Shown in pieces: positions 47,044 through 61,300 of a stretch of 64,000 bases of DNA. The notes under the pieces were generated by a model. The model was not told the DNA's origin. It saw only the letters and a program-made list of their open reading frames with translations, and did no database searches. Made by a program: the position numbers and the translations under genes. The stretch is from Unio delphinus (Eukaryota; Mollusca; Bivalvia; Unionida; Unionidae), in assembly GCA_029339505.1 (NCBI GenBank), contig JAQISU010000163.1, positions 2,418,001 to 2,482,000 of the forward strand. Direction: 5' to 3'. The number at the start of each line of letters is the position of its first letter. Position 1 is the first letter of the stretch.

Positions 47044-47641
47044 TAAAATTACATTGTTTAACTCTTGAAATTCAGCTAAAAATTACCTGGGTTTACCATA
47101 TGTAAATGCCTTTATGATGGTAAAGCACTGAAGGTAAGGATTACATCTCATCTGTAATCCTATTGAATCCTAAAAATAAAAAATAAAAGTAGGCTGAATA
47201 TAAACCCAGACATGTTAAGTGTTCTGTCTAAACTTCATCCACCACTAAAACATTCACCACATAATAGTGTCGTGAGTAATGATTGATTTGTTGATGTAAA
47301 ACTTAATTTTTCAAATTGCAGTATCCAGGGATGACTTTTTATGAAATTATTAGTGCTATGTATAGTATATCTTTGTCTTTTAGCATGTAAAATATATTTA
47401 GTATCAATTTATGGAAATAAATTATAAATACAATACACAATTTTAATGCACAAGAACTTCATATGTATTTCATTGACTTTGGTCACAAACATATATATCA
47501 CCATATTGACACATTAATAATTTTAAAAAATGGGATTAGGTGAGATGTAATTTAAAATATTATAATTGTTTGACTGATAAAGCTCACAAGTTGTAGAATA
47601 TTTACATTTTAATTTTTAAATTTAATTCTTTATTATTTCAG
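47044..47641 (+). other. Remainder of intron 2
   Basis: AT-rich DNA with no repeat array, ending in a good acceptor TTCTTTATTATTTCAG. Nothing else was recognised. Confidence 0.8.
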
Positions 47642-47796
47642 TCACAACTTAATGGTTACTGCAGGAGCCACACAAGGTCTCCACTTGGTTGCCACAGTGA
47701 TGTTTGACAGAACCATCCCAGTGTTTGTAGAAGATCCAACCTACTTTATTGCAATAAAAATATTAAGAGATGACTTCAAAATGCACATTATACCAG
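47642..47796 (+). CDS. PLP-dependent aminotransferase, exon 3
   Basis: A 155-nt exon. With the split Ser codon it reads SHNLMVTAGATQGLHLVATV, then FDRTIPVFVEDPTYFIAIKI and LRDDFKMHIIP. TAGATQGLHL is the PLP-phosphate-binding loop region and VEDPTYF the conserved segment whose Tyr stacks near the cofactor in this family. The acceptor is TATTTCAG|T. The predicted donor is ATACCAG|GTATTG, phase 1. Family proteins continue after 'MxIIPV' with a short loop, so ending here is plausible, but the same donor is repeated about 126 times downstream and the real site could be a later one. The next exon is not in the window. Confidence 0.88.
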
Positions 47797-50700
47797 GTAT
47801 TGTACTTATATCCAGGGTCGTTACCAGTACTTTAAAATCCACATTATACCAGGTATTGTACTTATATCCAGGGTTTTTACCAGTACTTCAAAATGCACAT
47901 TATACCAGGTATTGTACTTATATCCAGGGTCGTTACTAGAACTTTAAAATGTACATTATACCAGGTATTGTACTTATATCCAGGGTCGTTACCAGCACAT
48001 TAAAATGTACATTATACCAGGCATTGTACTTATATCCAGGGTTTTTACCAGTACTTCAAAATGTACATTATACCAGGTATTGTACTTATATCCAGGGTCA
48101 TTACCAGCACTTTAAAATGTACATTATACCAGGCATTGTACTTATATCCAGGGTCATTACCAGCACTTTAAAATGTACATTATACCAGGCATTGTACTTA
48201 TATCCAAGGTTTTTACCAGTACTTTAAAATGTACATTATACCAGGTATTGTACTTATATCCAGGGTTTTTACCAGTACTTTAAAATGTACATTATACCAG
48301 GTATTGTACTTGTATCCAGGGTTGTTACCAGTACTTTAAAATGTACATTATACCAGGTATTGTACTTATATCCAGGGTCATTACCAGTACTTCGAAATGC
48401 ACATTATACCAGGTATTGTACTTATATCCAGGGTAATTACCAGTACTTTAAAATGTACATTATACCAGGTATTGTACTTATATCCAGGGTTTTTAACAGT
48501 ACTTCAAAATGTACATTATACCAGGTATTGTACTTATATCCAGGGTCGTTACCAGTACTTTAAAATGTACATTATACCAGGTATTGTACTTATATCCAGG
48601 GTCATTACCAGTACTTCAAAATGCACATTATACCAGGTATTGTACTTATATCCAGGGTCATTACCAGTACTTCAAAATGCACATTATACCAGGTATGGTA
48701 CCTTTATCCAGGGTCATTACCAGCACTTTAAAATGTACATTATACCAGGCATTGTACTTATATCCAGGGTTGTTACCAGTACTTTAAAATGCACATTATA
48801 CCAGGTATTGTACTTATATCCAGGGTTGTTACCAGTACTTCAAAATGTACATTATACCAGGCATTGTACTTATATCCAGGGTCGTTACCAGTACTTTAAA
48901 ATGCACATTATACCAGGTATTGTACTTATATCCAGGGTTTTTACCAGTACTTTAAAATATACATTATACCAGGCATTGTACTTATATCCAGGGTTTTTAC
49001 CGGTACTTTAAAATGTACATTATACCAGGTATTGTACTTATATCCAGGGTTGTTACCAGTACTTTAAAATGCACATTATACCAGGTATTGTACTTATATC
49101 CAGGGTCGTTACCAGTACTTTAAAATGTACATTATACCAGGCATTGTACTTATATCCAGGGTCGTTACCAGTACTTTAAAATGCACATTATACCAGGTAT
49201 TGTACTTATATCCAGGGTCGTTACCAGTACTTTAAAATGCACATTATACCAGGTATTGTACTTATATCCAGGGTCATTACCAGTACTTTAAAATGTACAT
49301 TATACCAGGCATTGTACTTATATCCAGGGTTGTTACCAGTACTTTAAAATGCACATTATACCAGGTATTGTACTTATATCCAGGGTTGTTACCAGTACTT
49401 CAAAATGTACATTATACCAGGCATTGTACTTTTATCCAGGGTCGTTACCAGTACTTTAAAATGCACATTATACCAGGTATTGTACTTATATCCAGGGTCG
49501 TTACCAGTACTTTAAAATGTACATTATACCAGGTATTGTACTTATATCCAGGGTCGTTACCAGTACTTTAAAATGCACATTATACCAGGTATTGTACTTA
49601 TATCCAGGGTCGTTACCAGTACTTTAAAATGTACATTATACCAGGTATTGTACTTATATCCAGGGTCGTTACCAGTACTTTAAAATGCACATTATACCAG
49701 GTATTGTACTTATATCCAGGGTTTTTACCAGTACTTTAAAATGTACATTATACCAGGTATTGTACTTATATCCAGGGTTTTTACCAGTACTTCAAAATGT
49801 ACATTATACCAGGTATTGTACTTATATCCAGGGTTTTTACCAGTACTTCAAAATGTACATTATACCAGGTATTGTACTTATATCCAGGGTCATTACCAGT
49901 ACTTCAAAATGTACATTATACCAGGTATTGTACTTATATCCAGGGTTTTTACCAGTACTTTAAAAGGTACATTATACCAGGTATTGTACTTATATCCAGG
50001 GTCGTTACCAGTACTTTAACATGTACATTATACCAGGTATTGTACTTATATCCAGGGTCGTTACCAGTACTTTAAAATGCACATTATACCAGGTATTGTA
50101 CTTTTATCCAGGGTCATTACCAGTACTTTAAAATGTACATTATACCCGGTATTGTACTTATATCCAGGGTTGTTACCAGTACTTTAAAATGCACATTATA
50201 CCAGGTATTGTACTTATATCCAGGGTCATTACCAGTACTTTAAAATGCACATTATACCAGGTATTGTACTTATATCCAGGGTCATTACCAGTACTTTAAA
50301 ATGCACATTATACCAGGTATTGCACTTATATCCAGAGTTTTTACCACTACTTCAAAATGTACATTATACCAGGTATTGTACTTATATCCAGGGTTTTTAC
50401 CAGTACTTTAAAATGCACATTATACCAGGTATTGTACTTTTATCCAGGGTCATTACCAGTACTTTAAAATGTACATTATACCCGGTATTGTACTTATATC
50501 CAGGGTTGTTACCAGTACTTTAAAATGCACATTATACCAGGTATTGTACTTATATCCAGGGTCATTACCAGTACTTTAAAATGCACATTATACCAGGTAT
50601 TGTACTTATATCCAGGGTCATTACCAGTACTTTAAAATGCACATTATACCAGGTATTGCACTTATATCCAGGGTTTTTACCAGTACTTTAAAATGTACAT

Positions 50701-53700
50701 TATACCAGGTATTGTACTTATATCCAGAGTTTTTACCACTACTTCAAAATGTACATTATACCAGGTATTGTACTTATATCCAGGGTTTTTACCAGTACTT
50801 CAAAATGTACATTATACCAGGTATTGTACTTATATCCAGGGTCATTACCAGTACTTCAAAATGTACATTATACCAGGTATTGTACTTATATCCAGGGTTT
50901 TTACCAGTACTTTAAAATGTACATTATACCAGGTATTGTACTTATATCCAGGGTCGTTACCAGTACTTTAACATGTACATTATACCAGGTATTGTACTTA
51001 TATCCAGGGTCATTGCTAGTACTTTGAAATGCACATTATACCAGGCATTGTACTTATATCCAGGGTAATTACCAGTACTTCAAAATGCACATTATACCAG
51101 GTATTGTACTTTTATCCAGGGTCATGACCAGTACTTTAAAATGTACATTATAACAGGTATTGTACTTATATCCAGGGTCGTTACCAGTACTTTAAAATGC
51201 ACATTATACCAGGTATTGTACTTTTATCCAGGGTCATTACCAGTACTTTAAAATGTACATTATACCAGGCATTGTACTTATATCCAGGGTTGTTACCAGT
51301 ACTTTAAAATGCACATTATACCAGGTATTGTACTTATATCCAGGGTCATTACCAGCACTTTAAAATATACATTATACCAGGCATTGTACTTATATCCAGG
51401 GTTGTTACCAGTACGTTAAAATGTACATTATACCAGGTATTGTACTTATATCCAGGGTCATTACCAGTACTTCAAAATGCACATTATACCAGGTATTGTA
51501 CTTATATCCAGGGTCATTACCAGTACTTCAAAATGCACATTATACCAGGTATGGTACTTTTATCCAGGGTCATTACCAGCACTTTAAAATGTACATTATA
51601 CCAGGCATTGTACTTATATCCAGGGTTGTTACCAGTACATTAAAATGCACATTATACCAGGTATTGTACTTATATCCAGGGTCGTTACCAGTACTTTAAA
51701 ATGCACATGATACCAGGTATTGTACTTATATCCAGGGTCGTTACCAGTACTTTAAAATGCACATTATACCAGGTATTGTACTTATATCCAGGGTTTTTAC
51801 CAGTACTTTAAAATGTACATTATACCAGGCATTGTACTTATATCCAAGGTTTTTATCAGTACTTTAAAATGTACATTATACCAGGCATTGTACTTATACC
51901 CAGGGTTGTTACCAGTACTTTAAAATGCACATTATACCAGGTATTGTACTTATATCCAGGGTCGTTACCAGTACTTTAAAATGCACATTATACCAGGTAT
52001 TGTACTTATATCCAGGGTCATTACCAGTACTTTAAAATGTACATTATACCAGGCATTGTACTTATATCCAGGGTTGTTACCAGTACTTTAAAATGCACAT
52101 TATACCAGGTATTGTACTTATATCCAGGGTTGTTACCAGTACTTCAAAATGTACATTATACCAGGCATTGTACTTATATCCAGGGTCGTTACCAGTACTT
52201 TAAAATGCACATTATACCAGGTATTGTACTTATATCCAGGGTCGTTACCAGTACTTTAAAATGTACATTATACCAGATATTGTACTTATATCCAGGGTCG
52301 TTACCAGTACTTTAAAATGCACATTATACCAGGTATTGTACTTATATCCAGGGTTTTTACCAGTACTTTAAAATGTACATTATACCAGGTATTGTACTTA
52401 TATCCAGGGTTTTTACCAGTACATCAAAATGTACATTATACCAGGTATTGTACTTATATCCAGGGTTGTTACCAGTACTTCAAAATGCACATTATACCAG
52501 GTATTGTACTTATATCCAGGGTCATTACCAGTACTTCAAAATGTACATTATTCCAGGTATTGTACTTATATCCAGGGTTTTTACCAGTACTTTAAAAGGT
52601 ACATTATACCAGGTATTGTAATTATATCCAGGGTCGTTACCAGTACTTTAAAATGTACATTATACCAGGTATTGTACTTATATCCAGGGTCGTTACCAGT
52701 ACTTTAAAATGTACATTATACCAGGTATTGTACTTATATCCAGAGTTTTTACCACTACTTCAAAATGTACATTATACCAGGTATTGTACTTATATCCAGG
52801 GTTTTTACCAGTACTTTAAAATGCACATTATACCAGGTATTGTACTTTTATCCAGGGTCATTACCAGTAATTTAAAATGCACATTATACCAGGTATTTTA
52901 CTTATATCCAGGGTCATTACCAGTACTTTAAAATGCACATTATACCAGGTATTGCACTTATATCCAGGGTTTTTACCAGTACTTTAAAATGTACATTATA
53001 CCAGGTATTGTACTTATATCCAGGGTCATTACCAGTACTTCAAAATGTACATTATACCAGGTATTGTACTTATATCCAGGGTAATTACCAGTACTTCAAA
53101 ATGCACATTATACCAGGTATTGTACTTTTATCCAGGGTCATGACCAGTACTTTAAAATGTACATTATACCAGGTATTGTACTTATATCCAGGGTCGTTAC
53201 CAGTACTTTAAAATGCACATTATACCAGGTATTGTACTTTTATCCAGGGTCATTACCAGCACTTTAAAATGTACATTATACCAGACATTGTACTTATTTC
53301 CAGGGTTGTTACCAGTACTTTAAAATGCACATTATACCAGGTATTGTACTTATATCCAGGGTCATTACCAGCACTTTAAAATATACATTATACCTGGCAT
53401 TGTACTTATATCCAGGGTTGTTACCAGTACTTTAAAATGTACATTATACAAGGTATTGTACTTATATCCAGGGTTGTTACCAGTACTTTAAAATGTACAT
53501 TATTCCAGGCTTTGTACTTATATCCAGGGTTGTTACCAGTACTTTAAAATGCACATTATACCAGGTATTGTACTTATATCCAGGGTTGTTACCAGTACTT
53601 CAAAATGTACATTATACCAGGTATTGTACTTATATCCAGGGTCGTTACCAGTACTTTAAAATGTACATTATACCAGGTATTGTACTTATATCCAGGGTTT

Positions 53701-54836
53701 TTACCAGTACTTTAAAATGCACATTATACCAGGTATTGTACTTATATCCAGGGTCATTACCAGTACTTTAAAATGCACATTATACCAGGTATTGCACTTA
53801 TATCCAGGGTTTTTACCAGTACTTTAAAATGTACATTATACCAGGTATTGTACTTATATCCAGAGTTTTTACCAGTACTTCAAAATGTACATTATACCAG
53901 GTATTGTACTTATATCCAGGGTTTTTACCAGTACTTCAAAATGTACATTATACCAGGTATTGTACTTATATCCAGGGTAATTACCAGTACTTCAAAATGT
54001 ACATTATACCAGGTATTGTACTTATATCCAGGGTTTTTACCAGTACTTTAAAATGTACATTATACCAGGTATTGTACTTATATCCAGGGTCGTTACCAGT
54101 ACTTTAACATGTACATTATACCAGGTATTGTACTTATATCCAGGGTCATTGCCAGTACTTTAAAATGCACATTATACCAGGTATTGTACTTATATCCAGG
54201 GTAATTACCAGTACTTCAAAATGCACATTATACCAGGTATTGTACTTTTATCCAGGGTCATTACCAGTACTTTAAAATGTACATTATACCAGGTATTGTA
54301 CTTATATCCAGGGTCGTTACCAGTACTTTAAAATGCACATTATACCAGGTATTGTACTTTTATCCAGGGTCATTACCAGCACTTTAAAATGTACATTATA
54401 CCAGGCATTGTACTTATATCCAGGGTTGTTACCAGTACTTTAAAATGCACATTATACCAGGTATTGTACTTATATCCAGGGTCATTACCAGCACTTTAAA
54501 ATATACATTTTACCTGGCATTGTACTTATATCCAGGGTTGTTACCAGTACTTTAAAATGTACATTATACAAGGTATTGTACTTGTATCCAGGGTTGTTAC
54601 CAGTACTTTAAAATGTACATTATACCAGGCTTTGTACTTATATCCAGGGTTGTTACCAGTACTTCAAAATGTACATTATACCAGGTATTGTACTTATATC
54701 CAGGGTCGTTACCAGTACTTTAAAATTTACATTATACCAGGTATTGTACTTATATCCAGGGTTTTTACCAGTACTTTAAAATGCACATTATACCAGGTAT
54801 TGTACTTATATACAGGGTCATTACTAGTACCTCAAA
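47775..54836. repeat. 56-bp minisatellite grown from the exon 3 donor
   Basis: About 126 tandem 56-bp units: ACTTCAAAATGCACATTATA + CCAG|GTATTGTACTTATA + TCCAGGGTCGTTACCAGT. The first copy starts inside exon 3. The last 24 exon nucleotides (47773-47796) are reproduced exactly in units such as the one near 47887. Variation is concentrated at GTC(G/A)TT / GTTTTT, TGCACA/TGTACA and CTT(T/C)AAAA. Frames of 92 codons recur because three units are 168 bp. Confidence 0.97.
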
Positions 54837-55346
54837 ATGTAGTGATGGTAGTAGTGTGGTACATAACTAACTGTAGATATCAGAGGCAAGCAACTTAACA
54901 AAAAACATGAATAAACCTTTTGTGACATTTTCAGTTATTTTCTTTTCTTTGAAGTAGGCTTTTATTAAATTTGTTTAATAAATTGTTTTTATACTTCAGT
55001 GGAGTAAATTGTCTTGTATTCCATAGACTACCACAAACCTTTTCATATGGGTTGCCTTAGCAAATTAAAATAATTCATATTGACTTGGCGGTTAAAAGGT
55101 CAAGATTTCAGTGACCATCTGTAGCAAAATCATTTCCAGGCATACATCTGATTTCTGTCTCAATACCTTCATCAAACTTTGTTGGTAGTTTGCTCTAAAC
55201 TCACACAAACACATTAATTGTGTTTGATTATATATTTATTCCTGGTATAGATTCCTGTTGATAAGGGGGTCTAAAGGTCAAGGCCATGGTAACTGTCATT
55301 AGCACAATGGTTTAAATTATCAGATGTATCAGTTCCAGGTTGGCCT
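54837..55346. other. Intron 3 spacer between two arrays
   Basis: About 500 bp with no repeat. It was searched for the next aminotransferase exon, and no in-frame continuation with an acceptor was found. Confidence 0.6.
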
Positions 55347-58300
55347 TTAAATATGTCTATCATGTCTAAACATTTTACACAATACATCTTGAAGACATTT
55401 AAATATGTCTATCATGTCTAAACATTTTACACAATAGATCTTGAAGACATATTTAAATATGTCTATCATGTCTAAACATTTTACACAATAGATCTTGAAG
55501 ACATATTTAAATATGTCTATCATGTCTAAACATTTTACACTATAGATCTTGAAGACATATTTAAATATGTCTATCATGTCTAAACATTTTACACAATAGA
55601 TCTTGAAGACATATTTAAATATGGCTATCATGTCTAAACATTTTACACAATAGATCTTGAAGACATATTTAAATATGTCTATCATGTCGACACATTTTAC
55701 ACAATAGAACTTGAAGACATATTTAAATATGTCTATCATGTCTAAACATTTTACACAATAGATCTTGAAGACATTTAAATATGTCAATCATGTCTAAACA
55801 TTTTACACAATAGATCATGAAGACATTTAAATATGTCTATCATGTCTAAACATTTTATACAATATATCTTGAAGACATTTAAATATGTCTATCATGTCTA
55901 AACATTTTACACAATAGGTCTTAAGACATTTAAATATGTCTATCATGTCTAAACATTTTACACAATAGATCTTGAAGACATATTTAAATATGTATATTAT
56001 GTGTAAATATTTTACACAATAGATCTTGAAGACATATTTAAATATGTCTATCATGTCTAAACATTTTACACAATAGATCTTGAAGACATTTAAATATGTC
56101 TATTATGTCTAAACATTTTAAATATATCTATCACTGTAAACATTTTAAATATGTCTATCACTGTAAACATTTTAAATCTGTCTATCACTGTAAACATTTT
56201 AAATATTATATCACTGTAAACATTTTAAATATGTCTATCGCTATAACCATTTTAAATATGTCTATCACTGTATACATTTTAAATATGTCTATCACTGTAA
56301 ACATTTTAAATTTGTCTATCACTGTAAACATTTTAAATATGTCTATCACTGTAAACATTTTACACAATAGATCTTTAAGACATATTTAAATATGTCTATC
56401 ACTGTAAACATTTAACACAATAGATCTTGAAGACATATTTAAATATGTCTATCACTGTAAACATTTTAAATATGTCTATCACTGTAAACATTTTAGACAA
56501 TAGATCTTGAAGACATATTTAAATATGTCTATCACTGTAAACATTTTGCACAATAGATCTTGAAGACATATTGAAATATGTCTATCACTGTAAACATTTT
56601 AAATATGTCTATCACTGTAAATCTTTTACACAATAGATCATGAAGACATATTTAAATATGTCTATCATGTCTAAATATTTTACACAATAGATCTTTAAGA
56701 CATTTAGATATGTCTATCATGTCTAAACATTGTACACAATAGATCTTGAAGACATATTTAAATATGTCTATCATGTATAAATATTTTACACAATAGATCT
56801 TGAAGACATTTAGATATGTCTATCATTTCTAAACATTGTACACAATAGATCTTGAAGACATTTAAATATGTCTATTTATGTCTAAACATTTCATACATTA
56901 GATCTTGAAGACATTTAAATATGTCTATCATGTCTAAACATTTTATACAATAGATCTTGAAGACATTTAAATATGTCTATCATGTCTAAACATTTTACAC
57001 AATAGATCTTAAAGACATTTAAATATGTCTATCAGGTCTAAACATTTTACACAATAGATCTTGAAGACATATTTAAATATGTCTATCATGTCTAAACATT
57101 TTACACAATAGATCTTGAAGACATTTAAATATGCATATCATGTCTAAACATTTTACACAAAAGATCTTGAAGACATATTTAAATATGTCTATCATGTCTA
57201 AACATTTTATAAAATAGATCTTGAAGACATTTAAATGTCTATCATGTCTAAACATTTCACACAATAGATCTTGAAGACATTTAAATATGTCTATCATGTC
57301 TAAACATTTTACACAGTATGTCTTGAAGACATTTAAATGTCTATCATGTCTAAAGATTTTATACAATAGATATTGAAGACATTTAAATATGTCTATCATG
57401 TCTAAACATTTTACACAATAGATCTTGAAGACATATTTAAATATGTCTATCATTTCTAAACATTTTATACAATAGATCTTGAAGAGATATTTAAATATGT
57501 CTATCATGTCTAAACATTTTACACGATAGATCTTGAAGACATTGAAATATGTCTATCATGTATAATCATTTTACACAATATATCTTGAATACATATTTAA
57601 ATATGTCTATCATGTCTAAACATTTTACACAATAGATCTTGAAGACATATTTAAATATGTCGATCATGTCTAAACATTTTAAATATATCTATCACTGTAA
57701 ACATTTTAAATGTCTATCATGTCTAAACATTTTACACAATAGACCTTGAAGACATATTTTAATATGTCTATCATGTCTAAATATTTTACACAATAGATCT
57801 TGAAGACATTTAGATATGTCTATCATGTCTAAACATTCTATACATTAGATCTTGAAGACATTTAGATATGTCTATCATGTCTAAACATTTTATACAATAG
57901 ATCTTGAAGACATTTAAACATGTCTATCATGTCTAAACATTTTACACAATAGATCTTAAAGACATTTAAATATGTCTATCAGGTCTAAACATTTTACACA
58001 ATAGATCTTGAAGACATATTTAAATATGTCTATCATTTCTAAACATTTTACACAATAGATCTTGAAGACATATTTAAATATGTCTATCATGTCTAAACAT
58101 TTTACTGAATAGATCTTGAAGACATATTTAAATATGTCTATCATGTCTAAACATTTTACAGAATAGATCTTGAAGACATATTTAAATATGTCTATCATGT
58201 CTAAATATTTTACACAATAGATCTTGAAGACATTTAACTATGCATATCATGTCTAAACATTTTACACAATAGATCTTTAAGACATATTTAAATATGTCTA

Positions 58301-61300
58301 TCATGTCTAAACATTTTATAAAATAGATCTTGAAGACAAATTTAAATATGTCTATCATGTCTAAACATTTCACACAATAGATCTTGAAGATATTTAAATG
58401 TCTATCATGTCTAAACATTTTACACAATAGATCTTGAAGACATATTTAAATATGTCTATCATGTCTAAACATTTTACACAATAGATCTTGAAGACATATT
58501 TAAATATGTCTATCATGTCTAAACATTTTACAGAATAGATCTTGAAGACATTTAAGTATGTCTATCATGTCTAAACATTTTACACAAGAGATCTTGAAGA
58601 CATATTTAAATATGTCTATCATGTCTAAACATTTTATACAATAGATCTTGAAGACCTTTAAATATGTCTATCATATCTAAACATTTTACACAATAGATCT
58701 TGAAGACATTTAAATATGTCAATCATGTCTAAAGATTTTACACAATAGATCTTGAAGACATTTAAATGTCTATCATGTCTAAACATTTTACACAATAGAT
58801 CTTGAAGACATATTTAAATATGTCTATCATGTCTAAACATTTTACACAATAAATCTTGAAGACATATTTAAATATATCTATCATGTCTAAACATTTTACA
58901 CAATAGATCTTGAAGACATATTTAAATATGTCTATCATGTCTAAACATTTTAAATATATCCATCACTGTAAACGTTTTAAATGTCTATCATGTCTAAACA
59001 TTTTACACAATAGATTTTGAAGACATATTTAAATATGTCTATCATGTCTAAACATTTTACACAATAGATCTTGAAGACATATTTAAATATGTCTATCATG
59101 TCTAGACATTTTATACAATAGATCTTGAAGACATATTTAAATATGTCTATCATGTCTAAATATTTTACACAATAGATCTTGAAGACATTTAAATATGTAT
59201 ATCATGTCTAAACATTTTATACAATAGATCTTAAGAGATTTAAATATGTCTATCATGTCTAAACATTTTACACGATAGATCTTGAAGGCATATTTAAATA
59301 TGTCTATCATGTCTAAACATTTTAAATATGTCTATCATGTCTAAACATTTTGCACAATAGATCTTGAAGACATTTAAATATGTCTATCACTGTAAACATT
59401 TTAAATTTGTCTATCATTTCTAAACATTTTACACTATAGATCTTGAACACATATTTAAATATGTCTATCATGTCTAAACATTTTACACAATAGATCTTGA
59501 AAACATATTTAAATATGTCTATCATGTCTAAACATTTTACACAATAGTTCTTGAAGACATATTTAAATATGTCTATCATTTCTTAACATTTTATGCAATA
59601 GATCTTGAAGACATATTTAAATATGTCTATCATGTCTAAATATTTTACACAATAGATCTTAAAGACATTTAAATATATCTATCATTTCTTAACATTTTAT
59701 ACAATAGATCTTAAGACATTTAAATATGTCTATCATGTCTAAACATTTTACACGATAGATCTTGAAGGCATATTTAAATATGTCTATTATGTCTAAACAT
59801 TTTAAATATGTCTATCATGTCTAAACATTTTGCACAATATATCTTGAAGACATTTAAATATGTCTATCACTGTAAACATTTAAAATTTGTCTATCATATC
59901 TAAACATTTTACACAATAGATCTTGAAGACATTTAAATATGTCTCTCAGGTCTAAACATTTTACACAATAGATCTTGAAGACATATTTAAATATGTCTAT
60001 CATGTCTAAACATTTTACACGATAGATCTTGAAGACATATTTAAATATGTCTATCATGTCTAAAGATTTTACACAATAGATCTTGAAGATATATTTAAAT
60101 ATGTCTATCATGTCTAAACATTTCATACAATAGATCTTGAAGACATTTAAATATGTCTATCATGTCTAAACATTTTATACAATAGATCTTGAAGATATTT
60201 AAATATGTCTATCATGTCTAAACATTTTACACAATAGATCTTGAAGACATATTTAAATATGTCTATCATGTCTAAACATTTTATATAATAGATCTTGAAG
60301 ACATATTTAAATATGTTTATCATGTCTAAACATTTTACACAATAGATCTTGAAGATATTTAAATATGTCTATCATGTCTAAACATTTTACACAATAGATA
60401 TTGAAGACATTTAAATATGTCTATCATGTCTAAACATTTTACACAATAGATCTTGAAGACATATTTAAATATGTCTATCATGTCTAAACATTTTACACAA
60501 TAGATCTTGAAGACATTTAAATATGTCTATCATGTTTAAACATTTTATACAATAGATCTTGAAGACATTTAAATATGTCTATCATGTCTAAACATTTTAA
60601 ATATATCTATCACTGTAAACATTTTAAATGTCTATCATGTCTAAACATTTTACACAATAGATCTTGAAGACATATTTTAATGTCTATCATGTCTAAACAT
60701 TTTACACAATAGATCTTGAAGACATTTAGATATGTCTATCATGTCTAAACATTCTATACATTAGATCTTGAAGACATTTAGATATGTCTATCATGTCTAA
60801 ACATTTTATACAATAGATCTTGAAGACATTTAAACATGTCTATCATGTCTAAACATTTTACACAATAGATCTTAAAGACATTTAAATATGTCTATCAGGT
60901 CTAAACATTTTACACAACAGATCTTGAAGACATATTTAAATATGTCTATCATTTCTAAACATTTTACACAATAGATCTTGAAGACATATTTAAATATGTC
61001 TATCATGTCTAAACATTTTACTGAATAGATCTTGAAGACATATTTAAATATGTCTATCATGTCTAAACATTTTACAGAATAGATCTTGAAGACATATTTA
61101 AATATGTCTATCATGTCTAAATATTTTACACAATAGATCTTGAAGACATTTAACTATGCATATCATGTCTAAACATTTTACACAATAGATCTTTAAGACA
61201 TATTTAAATATGTCTTATATGTCTAAACATTTTATAAAATAGATCTTGAAGACAAATTTAAATATGTCTATCATGTCTAAACATTTCACACAATAGATCT

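Noticed and set aside
47775..54836. CRISPR-like regular array
   Set aside because: Units are contiguous with no unique spacers, no leader and no cas genes, in a eukaryotic intron. It is a minisatellite.
54837..55346. Possible exon 4 of the aminotransferase
   Set aside because: No acceptor followed by an in-frame phase-1 continuation resembling the family was found. The spacer looks non-coding.
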